Origin: Opitutia bacterium
GTDB lineage: Bacteria; Verrucomicrobiota; Kiritimatiellia; CAIQIC01; Lenti-01
Direction of reading: 5' to 3'
Assembly (NCBI GenBank): GCA_009928955.1
Contig: SABN01000026.1
Span: 1 to 33,427 of the forward strand
DNA length: 33,427 nucleotides
Below, in pieces: positions 6,380-15,060 of the stretch (the first letter of the stretch is position 1; the number at the start of each line of letters is the position of its first letter). A program made the position numbers and the translations under genes. The notes below the pieces were generated by a model that ran no database searches, was not told where the DNA came from, and worked only from the letters and a program-made list of their open reading frames with translations.

Positions 6380-7399
6380 ATGAAGAAATACAATGTTTGC
6401 ATGGTCGGCATCGGCGCGGTCGGGACGGAAATCGTCCGCCTGCTCCGCAAGCGCAACTTCCCCATGGCCAAGTTGACGGCGTTCGCGACTCGCGAGCGCA
6501 CCGAAATGATCGACGGCCTGCCCCTCGACGTGAAGGTCGCCACGGGCGGCGAGTCCTTCAAGGGCTACGATTTCGCCTTCTTCGCGGGGACCGAGGGCGC
6601 CAAGGGCGCCTCGAAGACCCTTGGATGGGCCGCAGCCGAAGCCGGCTGCGTCGTCGTGGACAACGGCGACGACTTCCGCATGGATCCGCGCGTGCCCCTG
6701 TGCATCCCGGAAATCAACGCGGACGCCTTGAAGGGCCACTCGAACTTCATCGCGAACCCGAATTGCTCGACCGCCATCGCGCTGGTGCCGCTCTACGCGC
6801 TGCACCGCGAGGCCAAAATCAAGCGCATCGTCTGCTGCACCTACCAAGCCGTCTCCGGCTCGGGCAGCGCCGCCATCCGCGAACTCGAAACCCAAACCCG
6901 CGCCTGGGCCGAGGGCAAACCCTTGACCCACGAGGTCTATCCCGCGCAGATCGCCTTCAACGTCATCGCGCAGATCGGTTCCGAGGCCAAGGACATGCCC
7001 GGCTACACGAGCGAAGAGGCCAAACTCGGTCGCGAAACCCGCAAGATCATCGGCGACGACTCCATCCAGGCGGTCTCCACCTGCGTGCGCGTCCCCGTCT
7101 TCAACGGCCACAGCGAGGCGCTCCACGTCGAATTCCACCACCCGATCACCCCCGAGCGCGCCACGGAAATCCTCTCAAATTTCCCCGGCGTGCAAGTCGT
7201 GGACGACCTGGCCAAGTCCCGCTTCCCGATGCCCATCGAGGCCTCGGGCATCTACGACACGCTGGTCGGCCGCATCCGCAAAGACCCCACGGTCCCCAAC
7301 GGCCTCTCGCTGTTCGTCTCCGGCGACAACATCTGGAAGGGCGCCGCCCAGAACGCCATCCAGATCGCCGAAAAGATGATCGAGATGGGCCTCAAGTAA
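6380..7399 (+). CDS. asd: Aspartate-semialdehyde dehydrogenase
   Basis: NADPH-dependent reduction of aspartyl phosphate to aspartate semialdehyde, the branch step to lysine/diaminopimelate, threonine and methionine. The 339-residue product has the dinucleotide motif GIGAVGTEIV (G10-G15), FAGTEGAK, DNGDDFR and the catalytic cysteine in NPNCSTA (C129). It continues with YQAVSGSG, an active-site RVPVFNGHSE segment and a C-terminal SGDNIWKGAAQNAIQIAE. These match the bacterial enzyme from end to end. A strong AGGAGAA site precedes the ATG and a promoter-like element sits just upstream. It follows the leuB-like gene in the same direction; both are amino-acid biosynthesis genes of the aspartate/branched-chain pathways. 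Nothing looks broken. Confidence 0.95.
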   Translation: MKKYNVCMVGIGAVGTEIVRLLRKRNFPMAKLTAFATRERTEMIDGLPLDVKVATGGESFKGYDFAFFAGTEGAKGASKTLGWAAAEAGCVVVDNGDDFRMDPRVPLCIPEINADALKGHSNFIANPNCSTAIALVPLYALHREAKIKRIVCCTYQAVSGSGSAAIRELETQTRAWAEGKPLTHEVYPAQIAFNVIAQIGSEAKDMPGYTSEEAKLGRETRKIIGDDSIQAVSTCVRVPVFNGHSEALHVEFHHPITPERATEILSNFPGVQVVDDLAKSRFPMPIEASGIYDTLVGRIRKDPTVPNGLSLFVSGDNIWKGAAQNAIQIAEKMIEMGLK

Positions 7400-7425
7400 G
7401 CAGCGAACCCCTGCGCCCCCGTGCG

Positions 7426-7444
7426 GCCCCCGCCGCCCGGGGGC
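7426..7444 (+). terminator. Hairpin downstream of asd
   Basis: GCCCCCG (7426-7432) and CGGGGGC (7438-7444) form a seven-base-pair stem with a five-base loop 27 bases after the asd stop. The following T-run is short (ATTTC), so termination may be partial. Confidence 0.5.
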
Positions 7445-7490
7445 ATTTCGCGTCCAGTCCTCCCCACCCTTCCGGATTTCATCTTGCGCG

Positions 7491-7512
7491 CTTATGCGCA
7501 TATGCGTATAAG
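7491..7512. promoter_or_regulatory. Near-perfect 22-bp palindrome, probable ArsR-type operator
   Basis: The 22 bases starting CTTATGCGCAT form a dyad with 20 of 22 positions symmetric, centred at 7501/7502 and ending ten bases before the start codon of the ArsR-like gene. Size and placement fit autoregulation by that repressor. Confidence 0.65.
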
Positions 7513-7521
7513 CATATATAT

Positions 7522-7830
7522 ATGAACGCCGCACAAGCCAAAGCCAAGGCCGACATCCTGAAATCCCTTGGACACCCCATCCGCGTCCAGATGCTCGAGG
7601 CCCTCAGCCGCGGCGACCGCTGCGTCAATGACCTGCGGATGCTGGCGCTGGTGAGCCAGCCGACCATTTCGCGCCATCTGGCCTGCCTCAAGCGCGCCGG
7701 CCTCGTGACCGAGCGCCGCGCGGGCCCCCGGGTAATCCACCACCTCGCCTGCCCCGGCATGCTGCAAGCGTTGAAATGCGCCGAAGCCGCCGCCGTTGCG
7801 GCGAGGAAACGCCGCGACAGCGAAAGCTGA
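7522..7830 (+). CDS. ArsR-family winged-helix transcriptional repressor
   Basis: A 102-residue single-domain regulator. KADILKSLGHPIRVQMLEAL is the classic ArsR first-helix region, SQPTISRHLACLKRAGLV the recognition helix and RRAGPRVIHHL the wing. The arsenic-type metal box (ELCVCDL) is only partly present as DRCVNDL: C34 remains but the second cysteine is Asn36. Other cysteines are C55, C77 and C86, so a thiol or metal sensor using a different set, or a non-metal sensor, is possible. No Shine-Dalgarno sequence is visible before ATG 7522; translation may be nearly leaderless from a promoter within the palindromic operator at 7491-7512. No efflux, reductase or methyltransferase gene follows; the next gene is convergent, so its targets lie elsewhere or it controls only itself. 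Confidence 0.88.
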   Translation: MNAAQAKAKADILKSLGHPIRVQMLEALSRGDRCVNDLRMLALVSQPTISRHLACLKRAGLVTERRAGPRVIHHLACPGMLQALKCAEAAAVAARKRRDSES

Positions 7831-7889
7831 GCCCCCGCCCATTGGCGGAAACGCTCCGCCGGTGGCTTCCCGCCCCCGCTGAAAAAGGG

Positions 7890-7925
7890 TTCCACGCCGC
7901 GGAAAAATCACTCCACGGCGTGGAA
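7890..7925. repeat. Two TTCCAC...GTGGAA-type palindromes between convergent genes
   Basis: TTCCACGCCGCGGAA (7890-7904) and CTCCACGGCGTGGAA (7911-7925) start 21 bases apart between the convergent arsR-like and serA-like genes. The same family occurs at 28175-28247, again between convergent genes. Each can form a small hairpin followed by A/T-rich bases, so a bidirectional terminator role is possible. Confidence 0.65.
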
Positions 7926-7969
7926 AATCCGAACCGGCGCGAGGCCGGAGCCTTGTGTTTCCCGGCCGG

Positions 7970-8908
7970 CTAGGCGCGGTTGACCACCGCCTTCGCGATG
8001 CCCTTGTCGTCGAGATCGATCAGTTCCTGCGCGGCCAGTTCGGCGGCCTTGGCGTTGGCTTCGCGCGTGCTGGCGCCCAGGTGCGGCACCATGATGTCGG
8101 CGATGTCCGCGACGCTCTTGGGGCCTTCCTCGTCCTTGGGATAGACGTCGTTCAGGAAGCGGATCTTCTTTTCGGCCTTCAGGGCGCGCAGATCGGCCTC
8201 GTTGACGATGCCGGCGCGCGCGCAATTGATCAGCGTGGCGCCAGGCTTCATCTGGCCGATCAGGTTGCGGTTGACCATGCCCTTGGTCTCGGCGATCTCG
8301 GGCAGATGCAGGGTGATGTAGTCCGACTGGGAGAACAGTTCGTCGAGCGAGACCAGCTTGACGCCCAGTTCCGCGGCCTGCCTCATCGTGATGCCCGGAT
8401 CGTAGCCCAGGAAAGTGGGTTCGAAGCCGGACAGGCGCTTGACCACCAGCCGGCCGATGTAGCCCAGGCCGACGATGCCCACCGTCTTGCCGGTGATCTC
8501 GGCGCCCATGAACGCGGTCTTCTCCCACTTGCCGGCGCGGCAGGAGGCGTCGGCGGAAATGAGCTTGCGCGCGTCGGCCAGCATCAGGGCGACGACTTCC
8601 TCGGCAACGCCGTTGGAGTTGGCGCCGGGGGTGTTCATCACGTCCACCCCCTTCTTGCGCGCATGGACGATGTCGATCGTGTTGTAGCCGGCGCCGGCGC
8701 GGAGGACGACCTTCAACTGCGGGGCGGCGTCGATGATCTCCGCCGTGATCTTCTCGCTGCGCACGATCAGCGCATGGACATCGGGGTTGTCGCGGACGAG
8801 TTGGAGCACGTCGCACTTGGGAACCTGCACCACCGCATAGCCGCCATGGGCCTCCAGCGTCTGCTTGGCCACGGAATCCAGCGCCGTCGGAATCAATACC
8901 TTTTTCAT
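7970..8908 (-). CDS. serA: D-3-phosphoglycerate dehydrogenase-like 2-hydroxyacid dehydrogenase
   Basis: NAD-linked oxidation of 3-phosphoglycerate to 3-phosphohydroxypyruvate, the first step of serine synthesis, is the likely role. The 312 residues comprise the substrate domain (VLRAGAGYNTIDI), the nucleotide motif GIVGLGYIGR (about 144-153) and the catalytic set: R231 in NCARAGIVNE, an acidic residue near E260 and H276 in PHLGAST. PHLGAST and the compact length suit the short SerA type that lacks the C-terminal ACT domain, so serine feedback through ACT is absent. Other D-2-hydroxyacid dehydrogenases share this fold, so the substrate is inferred. An AAAGGAAAAGAAGAG stretch precedes the ATG. 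It is divergent from argG, with a promoter at 8952-8980. Confidence 0.85.
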   Translation of the reverse strand: MKKVLIPTALDSVAKQTLEAHGGYAVVQVPKCDVLQLVRDNPDVHALIVRSEKITAEIIDAAPQLKVVLRAGAGYNTIDIVHARKKGVDVMNTPGANSNGVAEEVVALMLADARKLISADASCRAGKWEKTAFMGAEITGKTVGIVGLGYIGRLVVKRLSGFEPTFLGYDPGITMRQAAELGVKLVSLDELFSQSDYITLHLPEIAETKGMVNRNLIGQMKPGATLINCARAGIVNEADLRALKAEKKIRFLNDVYPKDEEGPKSVADIADIMVPHLGASTREANAKAAELAAQELIDLDDKGIAKAVVNRA

Positions 8909-8951
8909 CTCTCTTCTTTTCCTTTTTCTCTATTTCAATATGAGTCCGGAC

Positions 8952-8980
8952 ACTTTATCCCGCCCGGATTCCGCGTGCAA
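8952..8980 (-). promoter_or_regulatory. Promoter for the serA-like gene
   Basis: On the minus strand TTGCAC (8980-8975), 17 bases, TAAAGT (8957-8952), about 44 bases before the start codon. Confidence 0.55.
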
Positions 8981-9006
8981 GCCCTTCCCATGGGACTTTC
9001 CTCCGC

Positions 9007-9034
9007 TTGCTTTCCTGGGAAAACCTCCTAGTAT
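9007..9034 (+). promoter_or_regulatory. Candidate promoter for argG
   Basis: TTGCTT (9007-9012), 16 bases, TAGTAT (9029-9034), about 40 bases upstream of the argG start. Confidence 0.45.
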
Positions 9035-9073
9035 TCCCGTTTTTGCGCTTTCGTGCGCGGCAAAGGACAAACC

Positions 9074-10297
<1,224 letters not shown>

Positions 10298-10347
10298 CCG
10301 CCCCGTTTGCCCGCATCGACTCCAAGACCGTGATGGAAGGAACGCCC

Positions 10348-11919
10348 ATGAAAAACACAAACGCCCCGCATATGAACCGAATCCTCGTCCTCCTCCTCGG
10401 CCTCGCCTGCGGACTCGCCGTCCGCCCGGCCCGGGCCGCCCTGACCGATCCCGCCCAGATTCAGACCGAGGCGTATGTGAACCTCGTTCAAGCCGATCAG
10501 AGCCTCGATGCGGGCCGGATGGACGAAGCCCTCTCCCAGTATCGGGCTGCGCGCAACTACTATCTCCAGCTCGGCAAGGATTTCCCCGGCTGGGAGCCGC
10601 GCGTCATCCAGTACCGCAAGACCTATTGCGACAACCAAATCGCCGACATCGAACGGCGCAAGAGCGGCGGACAGCCCGACGAGCGGCCCGGGCTGCGGAC
10701 CGAGCCTCCTCCGGCTGGGTCGCAACCGCAAGATTCGGCCCCGGTCGTTGCCGCCGGACGCGCGCCGGAACGAGCCCCCGAAGCCGACCGCGCCGTCGAA
10801 ATCAATTACCTCAAAAGCCGCATCGCCAGCCTCGAAGCCGAGCTCGCGGAATTCGAATCCCTCCAAGACGAGGCCGAAACCCTCACGGCCCAAAACAACC
10901 AGTTGCGCCAGGACATCGACGCCGCCAACCAGAAGCTTGGCGAAAAAGCGAACGGCGAACAGGCCGTCCTCGATGGCCTCCGGGCCGACTTGAAGGCCAA
11001 GGACGACCAGATCCAATCGCTCCAGCAACAGATCGATGCCAAGAAACAGCTCGATCAGGCCCTCAACGACATGGAAGGCAAGGTCAACGAACTCCGCGAC
11101 CAAAACGACCGCCTGAACAAGGAAATCAAGACGCTCGACCAAGAGCTCGACGACGCAGAGGCCCGCGCCGACAAGGCGGAGCGACAAGCCAAGCAGGCCG
11201 AGGCGAGGCAAAAAGACGCCGAGCAGGATCTCCAGAAGGCCCGCGCCGACCGGGACGGCGCCGAAAAGGAACTTGCCGCCGTCCAGCGCAAGCCCATTTT
11301 CGAGAAGTCCGCCAACGAAAAAGCCAAGACGGTGGCCAAGGCCGCGCCCGAAGCCAAGCCCGCCGAAAAGGCCGCCGAGAAGGCGAAGGCCGAATCCACG
11401 CCGGCGGCCGCCCCCGCCTCGCGGTTCCTGGCGACGGTCCCGCCCAAGCCCATCCCGGACGGCCTGTCCGCCGCCGACTATGTCCGCCAGCTCCTGCAGG
11501 AAGGTGACAATGATTCCGCCCTCGCCACCGTCCAGAACGCCCGCAAAGCCGCCCGGACCGACATGAACCTCGCCCTCATCGAAGGCATCGCGATGATCCG
11601 CCTGCAACGCTACTCCGATGCGGCCGCCATGCTCATCGACCTGGCCAAGAACAATCCGCGCAACGCGGAAGTCCACGCCACCCTCGGAGCCGCCATGATG
11701 GGCGCCGGCTTCCATGCGGAAGCCCGCGAAACCCTCTTGATGGCCGTCAAGCTCGACAAGAACCTGCCCGAGTGCCACTACAATCTCGCCCAGCTCTATG
11801 CCTTTATCGATCCCATCGATCTCAAACTCGCCCGCAAATCCTACAAGCAGGCCCGCGATTTCGGTCTCGCCGCCGACCCCCAGCTCGAAAAAATCCTGAA
11901 CCCGCCCGTCAAACGTTGA
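10348..11919 (+). CDS. Exported coiled-coil/TPR protein, paralogue 1
   Basis: Family not recognised. The 523-residue product has a signal peptide (hydrophobic RILVLLLGLACGLAV, cleavage likely after ARA near residue 31). An N-terminal helical repeat contains EAYVNLVQADQSLDAG and DFPGWEPR...YRKTYCDNQIADIE. A proline-rich linker follows, then a long coiled coil at about residues 151-312 rich in Lys/Glu/Gln/Ala and an Ala/Lys/Pro linker. C-terminal TPR-like repeats run from about 376 to 515 (AEVHATLGAAMMGAGFHAEARE, ECHYNLAQLYAF). ATG 10348 follows GGAAGGA; ATG 10372 is an alternative. The next gene has the same architecture and 16 identical residues in the N-terminal motif, so the pair arose by tandem duplication. 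Location is probably periplasmic. A scaffold in envelope organisation, loosely like CpoB but with helical repeats at both ends, is conceivable and unproven. Confidence 0.8.
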   Translation: MKNTNAPHMNRILVLLLGLACGLAVRPARAALTDPAQIQTEAYVNLVQADQSLDAGRMDEALSQYRAARNYYLQLGKDFPGWEPRVIQYRKTYCDNQIADIERRKSGGQPDERPGLRTEPPPAGSQPQDSAPVVAAGRAPERAPEADRAVEINYLKSRIASLEAELAEFESLQDEAETLTAQNNQLRQDIDAANQKLGEKANGEQAVLDGLRADLKAKDDQIQSLQQQIDAKKQLDQALNDMEGKVNELRDQNDRLNKEIKTLDQELDDAEARADKAERQAKQAEARQKDAEQDLQKARADRDGAEKELAAVQRKPIFEKSANEKAKTVAKAAPEAKPAEKAAEKAKAESTPAAAPASRFLATVPPKPIPDGLSAADYVRQLLQEGDNDSALATVQNARKAARTDMNLALIEGIAMIRLQRYSDAAAMLIDLAKNNPRNAEVHATLGAAMMGAGFHAEARETLLMAVKLDKNLPECHYNLAQLYAFIDPIDLKLARKSYKQARDFGLAADPQLEKILNPPVKR

Positions 11920-11984
11920 TTCCCGCCCGGCCCCCGATCGAGGAACGGCCTTTTTGTCCGTGAATCCCGGACGGGAGGCCCGCG

Positions 11985-12000
11985 GCCGGCGCGCGCCGGC
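11985..12000. terminator. GC-rich perfect palindrome between the two paralogues
   Basis: GCCGGCGCGCGCCGGC is a 16-bp perfect palindrome in the 195-bp gap, followed by a weak T-containing stretch (CCTTTGTTTCC). It may be a terminator for the first paralogue or simply GC-rich spacer DNA. Confidence 0.3.
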
Positions 12001-12114
12001 GCCCCGCCTTTGTTTCCGCGCTTGTTTCCTCCCCGGAAACTTGGTATGGATTTCCCCATGCTAATCGTTGGATGCCATCCTCGCCGATCGCCAACCCCAC
12101 AGGACGCCAGAACC

Positions 12115-14130
12115 ATGAACCGAATGCTGCCGATCGCCTTCGCCTGCTGGCTCGTCGCCAACACCCTTCACGCCGCCCCGGCCGATCCCTCCCGGCTCCA
12201 GAACGAGGCGTATGTCAACCTCGTCCAGGCCGACCAGAGCCTCGATGCCGGTCAACTGGAGCAAGCGCTTTCCCAATACCGCCTCGCGCGCGACGCCTAT
12301 CTCCAACTCCTTCAAGACTTCCCCGAATGGGAGCCGCGCATCGCCCAGTCCCGCAAGACGTATTGCGACCAGCAGATCGCCGACATCGAGCAACGCGCGG
12401 CGAACCCTCCGGCGGACGCGGCGCCCGCAGGGGAGTCGCCTCCTCCGGCCTCCCCCGTTCCGGAACCGATTCCCGCGGAAAGCGCCGAATCGCCCGCGCC
12501 GGAATCCGCCCCCGCCGATGTCTCCGCCGCCGATGTCTCCGCCGCCGAAACCGATTCGCCGCGCGAGGAATCCGGCCCCGGGCCGCAGCTCGAACAACCG
12601 CCGAACAACGCGGAAGCGGCGTCTCTCCCCGCCGAACGGAGCGACAAGAACAAGAAGCGCCGGTCTGCGGATAAAGACCAAGCCGCGCTGCGCAAGCAGC
12701 TCGACAAAGCCGAGGAATCCCTCCGGCGCCTTCAGGACGAGCTGACGGCAAAAGACGGACAGATCAAGGAAACGGACGCCGCGCGCGCCGCCGAAATCGA
12801 GCAGCTCCAGACACGCATCTCCGGCTTCGAGGCCGAACGTGCCGAAACCGGATCCACCCAAAACGCCCAGCAGGCGCTCGCCGACGAGAACGCCGCCTTG
12901 CGCAAAGAACTCGACGACGCCAAGCAACGGATCGACAAGCCGCGGCGCGATGAAAACGGGGCTCCTCTCCGCGCCCTCCGAACCGAGCTGGCCGACACGG
13001 CCAAGAAGCTCCGCGCCACAGACAAGGACAATCGGCAGCTCCGCAAGAAGCTGGACAAAGCCGAGGCATCTCTTCTGCGAATTCAGTCCGAACGGGCGGA
13101 ACAGGACGGAAAGATCAAGGAAACGGACGCCGCGCGCGCCGCCGAAATCGATCAGCTCAAAGCGCGCATCGCCGGCCTCGAAGCCGAACAGGCCCAGCCC
13201 GAATCCGTCCTGAAAGCCCAGCTGGCGCTCACCGCCGAAAACGAATCGTTGCGCAAGGAGCTCGACGACGCGAAAACCAGCCTCCAAAGCCTCCGGACCG
13301 ATTTGGACGTCCAAACAGACGAGACGAAAGTTCTCGAGGAATCCACGCGGCAACTCCGCGATCAGCAGGGCAAGGATCAGGACGGACTCCGGGACCTCCG
13401 CGACCAGCTGGCCGCCAAAGACCAGCAGATGGACAATCTCCGGAAGGAATTGGACCGCCGGAAGAATCTCGATTCGGCCATCCAGCTGGCAGAGAAGGAG
13501 TCCGCCCGGCTGCGGGGCGAGATCGACCGCCTGAACCGGCGGATCGCGGATCTCGAGGCGGCGCTTCAGGCCTCCGAATTCCGCGCCGGTCTGGCCGATA
13601 CCAAGGCCCGTCAGGCCGAGGCCAAGCGAAAAGAGGCCGAACAGGCCCTCGCCCAGGCCGGCGCCGGCTCCACGCCCGCATCGATCGGGCCGAATCCTTC
13701 CGATGCCGTCCGCAGCCTGATGCAAAGCGGAAACGACCGCGCCGCCCTTGCAGCCGTCCGAGAGGCCCGACGCGCCTCTCCGGACAACCTGGATCTTGCG
13801 CTCCTCGAAGGCACCTCGTTGATCCGCCTGCGCCTCTACCCCGAAGCGGTCTCCCTGCTCTCCGGCCTCGCCCAAAAGAATCCGCGCAAGGCGGAGATCC
13901 ATGCCGCCCTCGGCGCGGCCCAGATCGGCATTGGTTCGTACGAGGAGGCCCGCACGACCCTTCTGGAGTCGGTCCGGCTCGACAACAACCTCCCCGAAAG
14001 CCACTTCAACCTCGCCCAGATCTATGCCCGCATCGAACCCAAGAACCTCGCGCAGGCCCGCAAATGCTATCAACAGGCCCTCGAACTGGGCCTCGCCCCC
14101 AACGAGCGTTTCGAACAGGCGCTGAAGTAG
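12115..14130 (+). CDS. Exported coiled-coil/TPR protein, paralogue 2
   Basis: Same unrecognised family as the preceding gene but longer (671 residues). A signal peptide ends near LHA at residue 20. The conserved N-terminal motif follows: EAYVNLVQADQSLDAG, then DFPEWEPR...RKTYCDQQIADIE. A Pro/Ala/Glu-rich, acidic linker contains a short DVSAA repeat. A long coiled coil at about residues 190-516 includes an internal duplication: KETDAARAAEIEQLQ recurs as KETDAARAAEIDQLK 117 residues later, matched by a 351-bp DNA step (12761 and 13112). The C-terminal region (about 530-671) is TPR-like: AEIHAALGAAQIGIGSYEEAR, ESHFNLAQIYARIEP. ATG 12115 puts the signal peptide first. An in-frame ATG at 12058 would add 19 polar residues and is less likely. 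Probably periplasmic; function unknown. Confidence 0.8.
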   Translation: MNRMLPIAFACWLVANTLHAAPADPSRLQNEAYVNLVQADQSLDAGQLEQALSQYRLARDAYLQLLQDFPEWEPRIAQSRKTYCDQQIADIEQRAANPPADAAPAGESPPPASPVPEPIPAESAESPAPESAPADVSAADVSAAETDSPREESGPGPQLEQPPNNAEAASLPAERSDKNKKRRSADKDQAALRKQLDKAEESLRRLQDELTAKDGQIKETDAARAAEIEQLQTRISGFEAERAETGSTQNAQQALADENAALRKELDDAKQRIDKPRRDENGAPLRALRTELADTAKKLRATDKDNRQLRKKLDKAEASLLRIQSERAEQDGKIKETDAARAAEIDQLKARIAGLEAEQAQPESVLKAQLALTAENESLRKELDDAKTSLQSLRTDLDVQTDETKVLEESTRQLRDQQGKDQDGLRDLRDQLAAKDQQMDNLRKELDRRKNLDSAIQLAEKESARLRGEIDRLNRRIADLEAALQASEFRAGLADTKARQAEAKRKEAEQALAQAGAGSTPASIGPNPSDAVRSLMQSGNDRAALAAVREARRASPDNLDLALLEGTSLIRLRLYPEAVSLLSGLAQKNPRKAEIHAALGAAQIGIGSYEEARTTLLESVRLDNNLPESHFNLAQIYARIEPKNLAQARKCYQQALELGLAPNERFEQALK

Positions 14131-14289
14131 CCCCCCCTCTGCGGCCTTGAGCCTCGGGGGCGGGTTCGGCCTGTGGCGCCCTCGCGCCAAGTCGTCCGCC
14201 GCCAAAGGCTTCGCCCGCCATGCAAAGGGGAACCGGAGTTCTTGCATTCTGCTTCCCCTCGGCCCCCGACCCTCGCTACACTCCCCGTC

Positions 14290-15060
14290 ATGAGAATCGC
14301 GACCTTCAACTGCAATTCCATCCGCTCGCGCCTGGACATCGTTCTGCGCTGGCTCGCGGACCACACCCCGGACATCCTCTGCCTGCAGGAAACCAAGGTG
14401 CAGGATGCCGAATTCCCCCTCGACGCCTTCCGTCTGGCGGGCTGGCACGTCGCCTTGAAGGGCGAGAAATCCTACAACGGCGTCGCCATCGTCTCCAAGA
14501 AACCCGCCGACGAGATCTCCTTCGGCCTCGATTCCGAACCCTCCGACGCCCCCCGCCTCGCCCATGCCCGCTTCGGCAAGCTCCACGTCGTCAACACCTA
14601 CGTCCCGCAAGGCCGCGAGCTCGACCACGCCATGTACGCCTACAAGCTCGAATGGTTCGCCCGCCTGAAGAAATATTTCGAAACGCGCTTCACCCCCGCC
14701 ACGCCGCTGCTCTGGTGCGGCGACCTCAACGTGGCGCGCCAGCCCATCGATGTCACCCATCCCGAAACCAAGACGAACCACGTCTGCTACCACCAGGCCG
14801 TGCGCGACGCCTTCGAGGATGCGATTTCCTTCGGCTTCACCGACCTTTTCCGCCAGCACAACCCCGCCCTCGTCGACTACTCCTTCTACGACTACCGCGC
14901 CCCGTTCGATCCCGGCCAGAAGCGCGGCTGGCGCATCGACTACGTCCTCGCCACGCCGCCCCTCGCCCAAATATCCATCGCCGCCGCCATCGACATCGTC
15001 CCCCGCACGCTTCCCAAGCCCTCCGACCACTGCCCTCTCTACGCGGACTTGAAGGATTGA
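14290..15060 (+). CDS. xthA: Exodeoxyribonuclease III (AP endonuclease family)
   Basis: Mg-dependent DNA repair nuclease that cleaves at abasic sites and trims 3' ends. The 256-residue protein has the EEP-fold motifs in order: MRIATFNCNSIRSR (N7), LQETK (E34), YNGVAIVSKK, NTYVPQG, WCGDLNVAR (D and N), GWRIDYVLA and SDHCPL with the catalytic Asp-His. Length is normal. The ATG is chosen because it begins the first strand. TACACT lies at 14277-14282, seven bases before it, so the transcript may start at or next to the ATG and no Shine-Dalgarno sequence is visible. Its stop overlaps the start of the downstream nucleotidyltransferase gene (TTGA), implying coupled expression of a DNA repair and a tRNA-processing enzyme. 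Confidence 0.95.
   Translation: MRIATFNCNSIRSRLDIVLRWLADHTPDILCLQETKVQDAEFPLDAFRLAGWHVALKGEKSYNGVAIVSKKPADEISFGLDSEPSDAPRLAHARFGKLHVVNTYVPQGRELDHAMYAYKLEWFARLKKYFETRFTPATPLLWCGDLNVARQPIDVTHPETKTNHVCYHQAVRDAFEDAISFGFTDLFRQHNPALVDYSFYDYRAPFDPGQKRGWRIDYVLATPPLAQISIAAAIDIVPRTLPKPSDHCPLYADLKD

Noticed and set aside
7522-7830. Arsenic-resistance operon headed by the ArsR-like gene
   Set aside because: The metal box lacks its second cysteine and no arsB, arsC, arsM or acr3-like gene follows.
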